From Oenanthe sinensis (lineage: Eukaryota; Streptophyta; Magnoliopsida; Apiales; Apiaceae), in NCBI GenBank assembly GCA_028671895.1, contig CM053803.1, positions 46,126,786 to 46,190,785 of the forward strand: a DNA stretch of 64,000 nt, written 5' to 3'. This document shows, in pieces, positions 35,201-46,290 of the stretch. A program made the translations under genes and the position numbers. The notes beneath the pieces were generated by a model that made no database searches, was not told the origin of the DNA, and saw only the letters and a program-made list of their open reading frames with translations. How positions within the stretch are numbered: the first letter of the stretch is position 1; every line of letters starts with the position of its first letter.

Positions 35201-38200
35201 GCTTTAATTTAACTTAAATATTCGACAAAAGTAAAATATATATATTTTTTGGCAAATGACAGTATCATCTATCCTTGCATGTTGGACCCAAGTACCCACA
35301 TTAGTACATAAATAAGCATATTGTTCGACATGTTTCACACTGAAATATATGAGTTTTTAGTTAAAAAAATATAAACCTATTCATAAACACAGAGTATAAA
35401 TTAGGACTTCAGCGTTTAGATTCCTATGATCAACCAACAACAGTCGGAATATTATTGCAGCTAAAGATTTGGGTAAATATTAAGTCATGTCAATCACATG
35501 CTACCCATATAATCTCAGTTTGATAAGAACGAGAAATACCAGGATGCAGCCACTGAAAGCAAAACTAAGTGCAGTCAGACCATTTGCTGCAATATTCTCA
35601 ATACATGAAGGTAAGGATGAAGAAGCCTCATTTGAAGCATTAGATTTGTTCCGAATGTTTCTGCAATCATACCAGACAAGGCAAACAGCAGCATTGACAA
35701 TAACATCCACAGGGTGATGTAGATCACGCTCAATAACTTGTGTTCCTTCTTTCTCCATTGCAAGAATTTTTTGGTATGTGCTCCTCCTCGAAATTATCAT
35801 CTCATTATCAACACTTTGTGTGTTTACAACTACAATTGTGTCAGGAAAAGATGACATGCTTGGGAAAAGTTGAGTTGTTTCCATATCTAATTGCGGGCAT
35901 GGAAGTGACAGAGGGATAGATAAAGGTTTGAAACAATTTGTAGCTCTTGGAGATCCCGTGTTGTACTCATTAATCGGTACAAAATTGAGCAGTTCTTCCA
36001 GCTTTTGGTTGTTCTCACCTATTATCAGACCAGATTGAGGATCTCCATCCTAATATAATCATTGAAGACAGCTTCATCATACCACCTTATTAATATGTCG
36101 CAATTATTAATGGAAAAGTTTTAAAAAAAAATAAATAATATAAAATCATGTTTGCAGACATCTTGCAAATGACATACATCTAATTGAAGTCATTCACCAG
36201 TTTTATCTGTTCATATTGGAACGGGAGTGCATGAGAAAGGTGAACATTATACTGAGGTATTGAACGTGTAGAAGTAATATATAGATATACTTACTCTAGT
36301 CAGGATTTAGAGCATTACATATGTCTGTGATACCTGTACTACTTTATGAAAGAACCTAGATATCCCCCATGGTTATCTATGGAAGAGATAAACCACCTAA
36401 ACACTACTTGTTCTGTGAAGTGTGAACAATGGAATATCATTTTTTTCCCACCAAAGTGTGGCATCCCTGAAGAAAATTTCTTTCCCTTGCACCTCAAATT
36501 TGTTAAGAATTTCAGATATTAAACACTTTCAAAGGGTATATATGCCGGTTATCGTTGCGTTTATATGCTAGTTAAGATAAAAATATTAGGTGACAAAATA
36601 TTTTTAAGGGAGCACATGCTGGTTCGTTTATTCCTCAGAAAAATTCTATATAGCAATTATATTTGTCTGCTGTCAATCCAACTTTGGTCTTAGTTACAGA
36701 ATTAAGTACCCACGTTAAAATTTGGAAATTTGGGGAGTGATTACAAGTAGCTAATGAAGTATGAAAGTTGATGGTGGCATAAAGATATAAGTAGAAGTAG
36801 ATGGACTCTAAACAATCTTAAAAGGAATGCACATACTACAGCATAATGATTATAATTACTAAGCTGTTGTCGAAAGAGTGTGCCAATTGTCTATTATCTC
36901 ATGCCTACCTAGTCTGGGGTGGCAGATCATGTGGCAATTTTTTAACATGTCTCTATTCTATAAAAAACAATGATGTAATATAATATGAGTAAATTATACA
37001 TCATTATCGATAATAAATTAAGGTGTTTCACGGACTATATGATATACACAGGCCATATGTGAAGTAAAAGTATTATAATAATTCATAACAATAATATATC
37101 ACGGCACTGGCCTATAGAACATTCTACTATATAAGATGCAACATGCGTGAAGATAGACTTGCCATTCTTATTCCACCACAACTTGGTGTGCCCACATTTT
37201 CACAAAGGGCTCTTGCAGCACTTGAGTTCTCCAAGTCCATCTTGAGAAAATAAAGTACGGGGAAGCCGCTGACTTCTGATGAAATGGTGGATAGTCTGGA
37301 GGAACCATATGAACCTCCATATTCCAAAATAATATTGAATTTTCCAAAAGGAAATGATGTGGAAATGTGCCTTTATTGGAAAAAAACGAATGTTTAGTCA
37401 TTGCTTTAGAAATCTTATTTACTAAACAGAACATTAAAGTAATAGACTGAGAAGAATAAGACACTCAAACAAGAAAACCTCATAATTAAAGTTCCAAATT
37501 TTGTGACCGCAACAGAATGAATAGAATATTTAGCAAAAAAAACAGACTGAATGGAATATACTTTGGGAAGCACGGACTCTTCTAAAACCCTTCCGTATGC
37601 GAGTCGGACTCGGCCGACTCGGCGACTCGGCACCGACTCAGCTGAGTACGTGTCCGACTCGCCAGGTGGCGAGTCGATGCAAAAACGTCTGTCGACTCGC
37701 CCCCGACTCGTCCCGACTCTCCCCTGACTCGGCCCGACTCTCCCCCGACTCGGCCCGACTCGGCCCGACTCGTCCCGACTCGCCCCCATACAAAAAAAGG
37801 CCCAACCCCACATATTTAACCTAATTTGAAAAGATAAACTATATACCCTCGTTCTCCTCAACATATATATACTTACATCCATTTACATATATATTATCTA
37901 TTATCTTCTTCTCCTATATATACATACATCCATATATAGTGTCTGTGTGTATATATATATATATATTATCATATGTGTTCCTCTGTGTGATACATACATC
38001 TTGCTAGGGTTCTTGTGTGTGTATTATAGTTGAAGTGAAATGAAACTATTAAGTGTTTGATGCATACAAATCCTATATATAAATATATTTTTTTATTATA
38101 TTTTTATTTGCCGAGTCGCGTATCCAGGACTCTTTGAGAATTGGCGAGTCCCCGTACCCGTGTCCCGTGTCGCCGTATCCGAGTCCGTGCTTCTTAGAAT

Positions 38201-41200
38201 ATACTTGTACATCTAGTACCAATTGATAAGTCACGTAAGCATAGTAGCATAATATTACTTACTCGCGGGATATCAAACAGCTATCAGAATGAACTACTGC
38301 CTCCATTATGGTATCTACAGACAGGATATCATTATGAGTATGAAATGACTGTGCATTGATGCTTGACATCTCCATTGAATTTAACAGCATTTTCAATGGC
38401 CACCAGAAAATTCGCTCTGCCACAATCAATATTTTATAATTCTTTCTAAATTTTGATTTCAAGATCTCATGGATAACGGAAAGTGATGGGTGACATCTTA
38501 TAATTTCTTTTTTCACCTTCCCATGTGCATCTAAAACCAGACCCCGAAGAAAACTCAGTTTGAATTTCGAGCAATGCAATTTTTGGTGTAAATTATCGAT
38601 GTACTGATAAGCAGCGTGTATGCCATAGTAACAGAGGTACCAAGCCATCTGTTTGATTGCATACAATGTGATGAGTGGCACCATGTTATCATCATTGTTG
38701 GCCAAAGACGTTTCAGTATCTATTTCTTTCATCCAGTCCATCAACTTTTTGTTTGAAATGGCGAGCAAACTGAAATCATCTGCAGCTAGACAAGAGTACT
38801 TTCTCTTTCCTAGCTCTTTATCACTATCCAAGATGCCCAGATAAGTCTTACTAAAATCATCAAGGAGAACCAAAATATCATCAGACAAACTTATTTGATG
38901 CAAATTGATATTCCATTGCTCAGATGCTGTCATCAAATCACTTGCTGAACCCCCAGACACTGTAGCAATGGTATCAACTGCTTTAGTTGTGCAAGGACTT
39001 TTTGTTACAGCAGATTTTGAAGGATTTAAGAAAAATTTAAGATTATTACACTCTGACATGGATTCAATCAGTCTGGAAACACTACCAGACTCAAGGTTGC
39101 ATGGTGATTCTCCCTTTACCCTTTTCTGACATCCATCATTCAGCACTCTGCTTGAAGTTTCTTCGTGACACACACGAGCGACTGACGTGTTAACAGAAGG
39201 TATTTTCAACATTTCTTTGTCTTCTTTTCTGTATGGTACATTTTGATTATCTTCAGACAAAACTGAATCTAGGACCAGCACTCCAGCATCATATAACTTC
39301 ATATTGAAATCATTAGCACAACCATCTAATTCTTCCAAAACTTTCAGGCAGGAAGAATATCTACTGCTATTGCATTTGCCTTCCTCTATAATATGCCAGT
39401 CTAAGTAAATGGCATCAGAGGTCAAGGATGGTAGTGGCTTCAATTCAGCTAGTATATCCTCAAGATACTTCAGAACTGAACTATTCTCTTCTGAATAAAA
39501 AAGCATTGGCACAGGCAACGATTTGAAAGAGTCATCTACAAGAGTGAGCTCGTGAGAAACAACCAAGTCATAGAAGTTATTGACTTTCGAAGCTTCACAG
39601 AACATCTGTTGACTAGTTTCTACTTCACTTAACGCTTCAATATCAGAAAAGAATTCAGAAAACTGAAATGACAGTAGGTCGAAAAATTGGAGCTCCTCGT
39701 ATAGAATTGGGGTTCTCGAGCAAAAATAGGTATTCTCTGGTCTTCCCTGATATATTTCCACCTTTTCTAACCCAACTTTGTGTTCTATAACACTGAAAAG
39801 GTCAATATCTTCGATAAAATTTGAACAGACAATATCAGTTTCAAGCCTCTGGTCCGATAATGAATTACATGAAAGATACTCTAATATGTCCAACTCCATG
39901 AACTGCAGCAGCTCCTTTCCATCAAACAGAGTCTCATCTTTTGCCCACCAAAATTGAGGTTCAATGCTTTCGAAAATTTTAATTTTATTATCCACAGATA
40001 TGCTGCTGAAAATTCCCACACTTGATACATCCACTTCAAAAAGAGGAAATTCAGCATAGCAAGGATGATTTTGTCCTTTAAACGAACTGCTGTCTTCCAA
40101 CTGAAAGTTGCTTTGATCCGTCTGGTATTCCACAGGTAAATTTTCGACTGCAAAAAGAGATTCATGAATTTTGCACAAATCTTGCATCTTGAGCATGGGA
40201 ATTAGAAGATCCTGCAATGAAAGCACTAAAAATGTGTAGTATTGTACAAACGTAACACATTCATTTCCACATCTTGAAATAAATCTTGCGCATTACAACG
40301 TACATTCTTGTAAGTTTTTTTTTAAAACCTAAAGTGAGGGACATCAAGCAGCAGATGAAAAGAACAAATAGAAATTAGCTTAATTCCTATTTTAATTCAT
40401 GTGAGACTAGAACTAAAGAGCAATAAGCAGAGAAAAAACAACCACGGCTTTTATGAAGCACATGTATGTCGCGGCGAAAATTATGCATGTTCAGAATTTT
40501 AAGCAAAACAGTATCTTTAACTCTTCTTTATGTAGCTAAAGCTGTAGCAATGCTGATATAGATAACATGAGGGGTGTATAGCAGCAAGGTTGATATTTTA
40601 ATGTATGTTTAAAACAAAAATTAATGCGATATAGGACAAGATTCGACTTTTAACACATTAATTCAAATATAATAAAACACGTAATTATAAATAATAAATA
40701 AAGGGAGTATATATATATATTATGTGTGAAGTTTAAAACCCATTTTTTAATTGCTTTAATCTATGTAACTATAAAATTGCCAAAATTTTAACCTTGTATT
40801 ACACAGTGATATGTAAATGTAACTTCTACAAGTTCCACCTATAATCACTTTGCAAGCAGATCAGTTTCCATGGTACCAGAGTAAGTGGAGAGAAGGAAAA
40901 GGTTTCCTTTTCTCACTAAAAATTACATGTAAAGTAAAATCTAAGTATAAATATCATATGAACTAAAAAATAATATCATTACCTCACTAGTTTCAACATC
41001 TAAGACTTCTGAGAAAATCTTCAGCTCCTTTTCTTGTGCAGTACGAACATTTCCCTGCTAGAAACAAGAAATTGCACGGCAAAATATGTAAGTAAGCTTG
41101 CATAAAAACAAATAAAACCTTGGTAAGATGTTCGTCAAAAAAATCTGGTTTACCAATGATAGATCTAGCTCTGGCATCTCAAACATGAGAATCTCAAAAA

Positions 41201-42579
41201 TGTTATCACCCTTGGCATCCACGGTAGTCCCACTTTCTTCCTGCAGATAATCGTGTAAGATAGAATTGATGAGCCTCAATAAAAAGGCAAACATAATAAT
41301 TATATTGAAAGGAAACTCTGATGCACTGTGAAATAATTAAAGACACTTGGGGACTTCAACCTCCAAAGTTTCGGACCCAACATTAATCCTTTTCTCCAAA
41401 TCTACGTCTTCAGGAAGAACCTTAGTTTTCTTCTGCAAAAGGCTTAAGTTTTCAGACTCATATGTGTATTAGAGATATTCCTTGACAAACTAATATATAT
41501 AGACCAATTTGTAGGGAATTTAAGTAATTTTAAAACCAGTTTACTTCACTTCGAGTTGCTCTGTCCCGTATCCCTCGATTGATTCAATATTCCGTAATCG
41601 TCATTATGCGGTAAGCTAATAATCAACTCCGGAAAATTTACACTGGCATTCAATAAGGTTCTAGAAAACTAGATGTATACCCTTAGAAATGATAGTTACA
41701 AAGGTACTGGTGCATTATCACAATTTAAACGCATTTCACATTCAACAATTATGATTATCCCTCCATAACCTATCTTTTACCTTCCCTGTCTATATAACCG
41801 TACACATCCAAATAATACAACAAAGGAATGAAAATCCCTAACATAACCACAACAAATAGCTAACAAAACACAGTAACCACCAGTCATCGTCATCAATATC
41901 ATTGTAACATACTATAATTCAGTAAACGACAAATAAATAACTTTCGTTTCTAAATTAAAACAATATCATAATATACGAAAAACTCTAATTCAGCACAATC
42001 ATATGGTCGATAACTCGAAAATCATTATATCAACATCACACAATTGAAGCCTCTACTCATATGACATGTTATGGACTAAACTGAAGACTAAATGATTACA
42101 AATTACCTAAATTAGAAATTATTAAAAGCTAAAAGTAATCGAAACATAAATTATATCAACATCACACAATTGAAGCCTATACTCATATAACATCTTATGC
42201 ACTAAACTGAAAACTAAATGAATGAAAAATGACCTAAATTAGAAATAATCGAAAGCTACAAGTGATCGAAAACATAAACTACCTCATCGGAACAATATCG
42301 AGAAAAACAACACGGATCCAACTCAACATGATGAGGAAGAACGTCATCATAGAACTTCGAAAGAGCGGTATCGAACTGTACGGACTGGAGTTGAGAAGAG
42401 AGGCTGAGAATAGACAAATTGTGTGTGTCGATGCAATCGAAGAGATTTTGATCGCCTGAAGATGAAATCGACGGCGGAGGAGTTTGAATTTCGGGGACCG
42501 GAAAGCGGAGAAAAGCGTCTAGGGTTTCGATTGGGGCGGAGGAGTTGAAGAAATCGAGGCAGAGAAATCTAGTTCGCAT
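32205..42579 (-). CDS. SHOC1: SHOC1 (SHORTAGE IN CHIASMATA 1), meiotic crossover factor
   Basis: XPF-like ZMM protein needed, with its ERCC1-like partner PTD, for class I crossovers in meiosis. Nine exons on -: 42579-42283, 41432-41361, 41240-41154, 41054-40983, 40211-38263, 37370-37163, 36049-35540, 34043-32376, 32294-32205. They keep frame throughout and give 1650 residues, near the family's usual ~1600. Family tracts include MRTRFL at the start, SFPFGKFNIILEYGG across exons 5-6, SDELYAAAASLGMDLQLFFSYSS, and the helix-hairpin-helix-like part LAESFLTTFPSLNPLSAHAIL (about residues 1133-1195). CSSSVSSAPDS and the C-terminal SFATPGSGGQSKLVW also fit. Exon 6 ends at a GC donor (GCAAGT), required by phase. 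The intron between exons 5 and 6 holds a transposon. The frame is intact; expression in meiocytes is expected from the family. Confidence 0.95.
37564..38196. mobile_element. Small DNA element with GACTCG words in a SHOC1 intron, 10-bp TSD
   Basis: A perfect duplication GAATATACTT lies at 37554-37563 and 38197-38206. The ends share the inverted repeat GAAGCACGGACTC (13 bp). The left sub-terminal region is a GC-rich run of CCGACTCG/GACTCGGC words; the right end uses related words (GCGAGTCCCCGTACCC). It is 633 bp in an 893-nt intron. A Mutator-like origin is inferred from duplication length. Open frames across it are artefacts. Confidence 0.85.
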
Positions 42580-43001
42580 TTCACTCTGTGTGTGTATGTG
42601 TGTGTTTTTTTTGGAGGGGAAAGAGGAGATCAGCTTTTTGAAAACTAATTTTCGCCAACAATTGGCGCCTTCTATACCAATTTTATTCGGGCCGATTGTT
42701 CACCCAATTTATCCTCGATTTATAAAAAGTTTTGAAAAAAATTATGACAATTGTTTGCAGGGAACATGACCTTTTTTTCATATTTTAATTATATTCTTTC
42801 TTTATTCTATTTATTAAGTTTTTAAATAGATAAGGTAAATGGCAAAGCATGATTGAATGATCCAAGTGTTTGAGGACTTATCATCTATCGTCCCGGGTCC
42901 AACTATGGCTATAGATAAATGGTATGTGAGAAAACAAATAAATTAAATCCTAGACGTTTCTGAATTCGACCTGACTCGCCAAAATGTTCATTTATAATTT
43001 A
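42580..43001. other. SHOC1 upstream region
   Basis: Probable 5' UTR and promoter of SHOC1, with a short GT-rich run just before the start codon. No clear regulatory motif was identified. Confidence 0.4.
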
Positions 43002-43241
43002 CTCCCTCTGTCCCAAATTAAACATCTTAATTTTTTACGCATTTTCACGCAAATAAAAAATATATTTGTAGATATTAGTTTTTATTTTTATTTTTCATCT
43101 TGTATTAAAGTTTGAACATCCTATTTTAATACCAAATGAAAAAAAATGAAAAAAATAATATTTACAAATATGTTTTTTATTTGCATGGAAATGCGTAAAA
43201 AAACTTGAAAAAAATTAGGACATTTAATATGGGACAAAGGG
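43002..43241. mobile_element. Stowaway MITE
   Basis: Ends CTCCCTCTGTCCCAAATTAAACATC and its inverted form (GATGTTTAATATGGGACAAAGGG-like), with TA at 43000-43001 and 43242-43243. About 240 bp, near-palindromic, no coding. Confidence 0.85.
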
Positions 43242-43243
43242 TA

Positions 43244-43530
43244 GGGCTGAGCAAAAAACTAAAATAAAACGGAAACCGAACCAAAATCGAAGAAAACCGA
43301 TAAAAACCGAAATCAAAACCGAACCGAAAAATTAAAAACCGAACCATTGATCGGTTTCGGTTTCGGTTATAGGTTCAAACTGAACCGAAAAAAACCGAAC
43401 CGAACCGATTATTAAAATAAATAAATTTATTATAAATTTATGTACAATTCTTATATTAATATATATATTATGTATATATATTTATGTAAGTAAATAATTA
43501 AATTAAATATATATAATTTTAATTTTTGGG
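43244..43530. mobile_element. Partial element with AACCGAAC/CGGTTTCGG words
   Basis: Begins AGGGCTGAGCAAAAAAC and continues with iterated AAACCGAACC and mirrored CGGTTTCGGTT words, then AT-rich sequence. It has the architecture of the elements at 14747, 15445 and 19871, but the right terminus was not found, so it looks truncated. Confidence 0.5.
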
Positions 43531-43672
43531 CCTAACATAATGCACTTCAACGGTTTAAACTTTAAAGGAATATCTAATGTTTCTCCTGCAATACTTTTAA
43601 CTATTCTTTCCTTTTTAACTATCGGAGCAGAGTTAAATCAATGTTTTTTTGAATAAAACGAACTTGCATTAC

Positions 43673-44368
43673 TTAGACTTCCTCAGAAGCAATATTACAC
43701 ATGATAAAATCTGGAGCAGTATATAACCACTCATTAAGACCTGACATAGAATACGTAGCATTTGCTAACAAGTGTTTAAGGATGTCTCTACAATCATCAA
43801 CAAACACAACTAACACTCCGTCAAAGTGTTTAAGGATGTCTCTACAATCATCAACAATCGTATCAAAATAAGAATTTCCTCCCTCCCCATTAACCACGTT
43901 CACCAAACCTTTATCATCACAATCAAAAATACACTTACTTCTCCTCCAATCCTTTGTCCATGATAGAGCTTCCTATAATCCTATTGCCTCAACTTCTCTA
44001 GGCTGCAATCTTCCATGTACCACCTGATTTCTAGTTTGAATGAAGTGACCCTGATCATCACGGATGACACAACCCACACCCATCTTACCCATCATTGGCA
44101 TACAAGCAGCGTCTATATTAATCTTGATCCAACCTACAGGAGGTTTACACCACAAACGACTACCATGGTACCGTACTAATTGCTTTTTCATCTCCTCTCT
44201 AGCATGCTTCCATTCCGCTAACATACTTATTGCCCTGGATTTAACTCCAAATATCGAAGTATTAATACGATTACATACCCAGTTATTACGCCTATGCCAT
44301 AGGTTCCAACACAACAAGCCTATCATACCATTCTGCTTTTTACTACCATAACAAGTCTCTGTTAGCAA
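43673..44368 (-). pseudogene. LINE retrotransposon RNase H domain, broken
   Basis: The C-terminal RNase H region of a plant non-LTR retrotransposon or RNase H-like derivative. Seen are CKPPVGWIKINIDAAC with the first catalytic Asp, VGCVIRDDQGHF, PREVEAIGL with the Glu, and CIFDCDDKGLV with the next Asp. A TAG interrupts the frame just after EAIGL, with homology continuing in the same frame (EALSWTKDW). Further on, a 34-bp direct repeat (43770-43803 and 43824-43857) duplicates DDCRDILKH in frame and seems to have replaced the usual SANSVAH stretch. No reverse transcriptase is attached. A dead fragment. Confidence 0.8.
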
Positions 44369-45053
44369 GACCAGTACTTCTGTTCAAGATTCTGTCTCTA
44401 TGTCTCAACATTCTCTGGAATCCAAAATCAAAGTTATTTCTACCAAGCAAGATGCTTTGGAAACTAAGGTGGATCAAATTGTTACTAATGTCTCTTCTAT
44501 GCAGACCATGTTGCATACCATTATGGACATCTTAACCATCAGAAAGGGGAATGATGTCAGAAAGGGGGAGATAATCTCAAAAGACAAATGTAAGGTGGAT
44601 GCAACAATAAACTCTGATAAACCTGGAGAAGGTGATGGTGATGGTGATGGTAGTGATAAAAGACAAGGGAGTTATAAGGATGTACATAATTTACAAACAC
44701 AAACTATGACTGATCAAACTCTGATTCCTTCAGGATCAGGAATAAACTCTGATGGATGTTGATATGGAATTAGCAAAAAGGCTTAAAGAAGAAGAAAAGC
44801 CTGAGAAGATTGAAGAAAGAAATATAAATGCATGTTGTGCATCAATTGTCTCTTAACATGGACTTGTTAATACTGACAGATGTTGGGGGGATTGTTGGAG
44901 TGTCAGCATCTTCCTAAATCGAAACGTGGCGCTGGCTGCTACAATATAAAGATTATAAGTTGCGTCTTCTCCACAAGTAGCTGCTTTTAGCGTAGTGGTA
45001 AGCGCTTAGATCCTAACAATGCATATTTCACATATTCATAAATAGGGGGAGAT
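44358..45053 (+). pseudogene. 3' internal end of a Copia element with a coiled-coil ORF and polypurine tract
   Basis: A frame from about 44358 to 44762 encodes a heptad-rich stretch (LESKIKVISTKQDALETKVDQ region) followed by a charged linker with GDGDGDG. A frameshift near 44750 moves the continuation (DVDMELAKRLKEEE) to another frame, ending at about 44855. Then comes non-coding sequence to the polypurine tract GGGGGAGA at 45045-45052, next to the LTR at 45054. The ORF sits between pol and the 3' LTR position, as extra ORFs do in some Copia lineages. Gag-spacer origin is the alternative. Everything upstream is missing. Confidence 0.6.
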
Positions 45054-46290
45054 TGTTAGGAATTATGAGATTTGATGATAACAAATTACTTAAAATTATA
45101 ATAGAGATTTAAATTTAATTGTAACTGGTCAATGGATATATGACTTATAAATATCCATTGACTAGGAAATCAGTTGTCAGTTGAAGCTTGTTACTCAACT
45201 GATAAATTGGATTGCAGCAGTTGATTCATGTTTTTTATTTATTAATTGATTGTAATGCCTCGATGGATGCTAAGTTCTATTCAACTGATATCTATCTGAC
45301 TTTAGTTTATTGCTCCTCAACGGATGTGAAGAATGGCTGATCAACTCTAAATATTCTAAATCAGAATTCTCACAAATGAAATGATCAACAGATATTGAAG
45401 TCGATGGATAAAGACACTATTCGATGGATAAAAGTCAATAAAAGTCAAATTAATGGATCTCTATCAACGGATAAAGGCTATCAACGGATAAAGGCAATCA
45501 ACGGATAAAGGACAATCAATGGATAAGGAGTCGATAGATAACCTAATTATTCATCGATACATCAATTGATCAATGGATAACATATCCATCGATGGTTAAG
45601 CAAAGGAGGATCAACAGATAAGCTTTACAGCAATTATCAGTTGATCAAAGTTTCCCAAATGAGTTAAAGACAAAAGAAATGGGATCTTTGCAGAAACTGA
45701 ATCAATGGAAGACAGTCTTGTCAGGATTGTGAAGATTTTCATGGCAACACAGTCTTCAAGGAAAAGATCAAGACAAAGATTTTTCCAAAACAAGGAAAAT
45801 GCAAAGAAGACTGTGAAAAGTAGCTACAATCTATTTTAGTGACTACATTAAAAAATGTAATTTTCAATTTATATTTTATCAGTCGATATAAAAATAGATG
45901 TAGAATGTGAATTGCTATATATAGTCTTAGCAGTTCATTGTAACAAAGTGTGAAAAAGAACAAGAATAAGAAAAGCCTAGAAAAGTTAAGAAGAATTGTA
46001 TTGTTTTTCATTGTTCACACATTTCATATCTTGTAAGCAGATTGGTAATCTTACCAAGGTTAATTGAAATCAAAAACTCACTAGTGGAAAAATAAATCCA
46101 CTAGTAATTTTAAAAGATTTGTTTTCAAGTTTCTTTTTAATTCTTCTAGTTATTTTTTTTTTGTTTAATCTGTCCAAATACTCAAACACTATTTTTGAAC
46201 AAACTTAAATCCGTAAGAATTTGAAATAATTCTTAAGTTTGTATTCAACCCCCCCCTTCTACAAACTTTTTGTACTTAAGGGAAATAACA
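45054..46290 (+). repeat. 3' LTR of a Copia element
   Basis: Runs from TGTTAGGAATTATGAG to GGGAAATAACA, with TGTTA/TAACA ends and the polypurine tract immediately before it. Inside are tandem ATCAACGGATAAAGG words (about 45465-45530) and a C8 run shortly before the end, typical of this Copia LTR type. No primer-binding site follows, confirming it as the 3' copy. Confidence 0.8.

Noticed and set aside
37415..37882. Open frames rich in Ser/Arg/Gly/Pro on both strands
   Set aside because: Produced by the GACTCG word array of the element in the SHOC1 intron; no family features.
45996..46290. Solo LTR interpretation of 45054-46290
   Set aside because: A polypurine tract and internal sequence directly precede it, so it is the 3' LTR of a truncated element.
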